This document shows, in pieces, positions 63,115-64,000 of a stretch of 64,000 nt of DNA. Origin of the DNA: Phycisphaerae bacterium (GTDB lineage: Bacteria > Planctomycetota > Phycisphaerae > Sedimentisphaerales > Anaerohalosphaeraceae); NCBI GenBank assembly GCA_014859965.1, contig JACZKQ010000047.1, forward strand, positions 1 through 64,000, given 5' to 3'. The position numbers and the translations under genes were made by a program. Under the pieces are notes generated by a model. That model searched no databases, was not told the origin of the DNA, and worked only from the letters and a program-made list of their open reading frames with translations. Within the stretch, counting starts at the first letter, position 1. The number at the start of each line of letters is the position of its first letter.

Positions 63115-64000
63115 ACGTGTTTCCTCGCGGCGGGCCGATGGGTTCCTCCGGCAATGGCCGCCAGGAGCGCCGCGGCGCTGATGGCGTCCTGGGTATCGTC
63201 CTCGGCGTACAGGCGCAGGGCGTCGCTGCGCGCGATAAATCGGTCCATCAACTGATGAAGGTCGTACTTGCGATGACCGGTCCAACGCGCGACATCATCG
63301 ATGATCGCACGGCGATAATGGCGGAGCAGTTTGGAAGCCTTTTCCGCCGACTGAACACGCGGATTGTCGGTGAAAAGGTTCTTAAGACTGTCGTCGTAAT
63401 AGCCTCGAAAATCACTTCCCAGATCCTTCCGCTTGCGATTGTAATAGGCGTGCAGCGTGCTGGTCATGCGCGACGCGGACCACGGCGGATGACCCGGAGA
63501 AGTAACCAGCGGCCGCGTATCCCCTGCTTTCTTCATAACCGTGTCGACATAATTAAGTTTCTTAATGGCCGGCCAGTGTTCATACTTGTGCCGCCAGTCG
63601 TTGCCGGGATCAAGCCAGACAGCGAACGTCTCGGCGAAGTCCTCGTCGGGATGCGCCTGAGCATAATGATCGCCGAGATGAACGACGAATCTGCGAGAGT
63701 ACGGCTGATAATCGTAGGTCTGCGAATAAGGGACTGAGAACGAACCGAACAGTTCCCGCCACCGGGTCCGCGTGTGAAGACGGTAAGCATAGTTAAGAGC
63801 ATGCCCGCACTCGTGCCGCAGAAGTTTCATGCAGCTCTGTTCGGTATCGCCCTCAACTTCATACATCATCCGCAGTTCGATCCGCTTGAGCCTCGGATGC
63901 GCCAGGCAGAACGGGATGCCGATTATAGGTTCACCCTCGGGGCAGAGCCACTCGTCGGCGAGATAACACGCCGGTGGAAACCGGACGCCGCGATCCTCCA
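63111..64000 (-). CDS. Putative zinc-binding metallopeptidase, N-terminus beyond window
   Basis: The frame is open at the right edge, giving about 296 visible residues. The zinc motif HECGHALNYAYRL (HExxH) lies in the visible part, followed by FGSFSVPYSQTYDYQPYSRR and the conserved YAQAHPDEDFAETFAVWLDP. This pattern is that of the Peptidase_Mx / putative zinc-binding metallopeptidase family. The segment before it (PPACYLADEWLCPEGEPIIG) is also family-like. A long basic C-terminal tail follows. It overlaps the ATP-grasp gene by 4 nt, so the two probably act together. Confidence 0.78.
   Translation of the reverse strand, partial: EDRGVRFPPACYLADEWLCPEGEPIIGIPFCLAHPRLKRIELRMMYEVEGDTEQSCMKLLRHECGHALNYAYRLHTRTRWRELFGSFSVPYSQTYDYQPYSRRFVVHLGDHYAQAHPDEDFAETFAVWLDPGNDWRHKYEHWPAIKKLNYVDTVMKKAGDTRPLVTSPGHPPWSASRMTSTLHAYYNRKRKDLGSDFRGYYDDSLKNLFTDNPRVQSAEKASKLLRHYRRAIIDDVARWTGHRKYDLHQLMDRFIARSDALRLYAEDDTQDAISAAALLAAIAGGTHRPAARKHV

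Overview
The window looks like a chromosomal segment of a planctomycete, most likely a polysaccharide-degrading member of the Phycisphaerae (Sedimentisphaerales-like). This assignment rests on gene content, not on a marker gene. The pointers are several large secreted proteins that join PA14, Ig-like and LamG domains and end in a dockerin-like DLNGDC...WLECN tail, many twin-arginine-exported enzymes (Gfo/Idh oxidoreductases, a sulfatase, a GH116 enzyme, even a PLP aminotransferase), a PmoA-family protein and a neutral ceramidase-like protein. No rRNA, tRNA, CRISPR array, transposase or prophage was seen.

Layout. 1-1645 (minus): secreted discoidin-like protein (cut by the window edge), a DUF2750 protein and a GH16 glucanase. 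2086-5373 (plus): a ClpP/NfeD-like exported protein without visible catalytic residues, then a Tat-exported oxidoreductase. 5477-12349 (minus): nine tightly packed genes behind one good sigma-70-type promoter: degenerate rhomboid, radical SAM enzyme, 66-aa protein, Ycf46-like AAA ATPase, DUF1257, DUF2997, zinc-ribbon signal-peptidase-like protein lacking the catalytic Ser and Lys, TPR protein and PilT. 12574-20249 (plus): an ECF sigma factor, an anti-sigma factor fused to a DUF4139-type domain, and an array of secreted DUF4139-type paralogues. 20313-24815 (minus): a membrane protein with a structured leader, a PmoA-family protein, an aldo/keto reductase, a Mth938-like protein and an alpha/beta hydrolase.

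25070-29435 (plus) is a likely SOS operon, lexA-DUF72-dnaE2-like, with a palindromic operator candidate inside the lexA promoter. 29530-40574 (minus) holds two copies of a two-gene surface-protein unit (654-aa PA14/LamG protein, then a protein of about 1,040 aa), each copy closed by a similar terminator; a further 1147-aa LamG protein lies at 41257-44700. 45191-58070 carries GH116, a TatA-like microprotein, a free-standing structured small RNA gene, a TauE/SafE permease, a ceramidase-like protein, an exported DegT-type aminotransferase, a phosphoribosyltransferase/PPOX pair, a sulfatase with a HEAT-like tail, a lipoprotein metallo-hydrolase and a second Tat-exported oxidoreductase. 58405-64000 holds DUF6714, leuS, an FmdB-like zinc ribbon, and an ATP-grasp ligase translationally coupled to a zinc metallopeptidase that runs off the window.

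The strongest candidates for undescribed biology are (i) the Ycf46/DUF1257/DUF2997 operon with its two degenerate membrane proteases, (ii) the sigma/anti-sigma-DUF4139 fusion with its paralogue array, (iii) the roughly 125-nt three-way-junction RNA at 48599-48724, and (iv) the duplicated surface-protein unit with its C-terminal tag.
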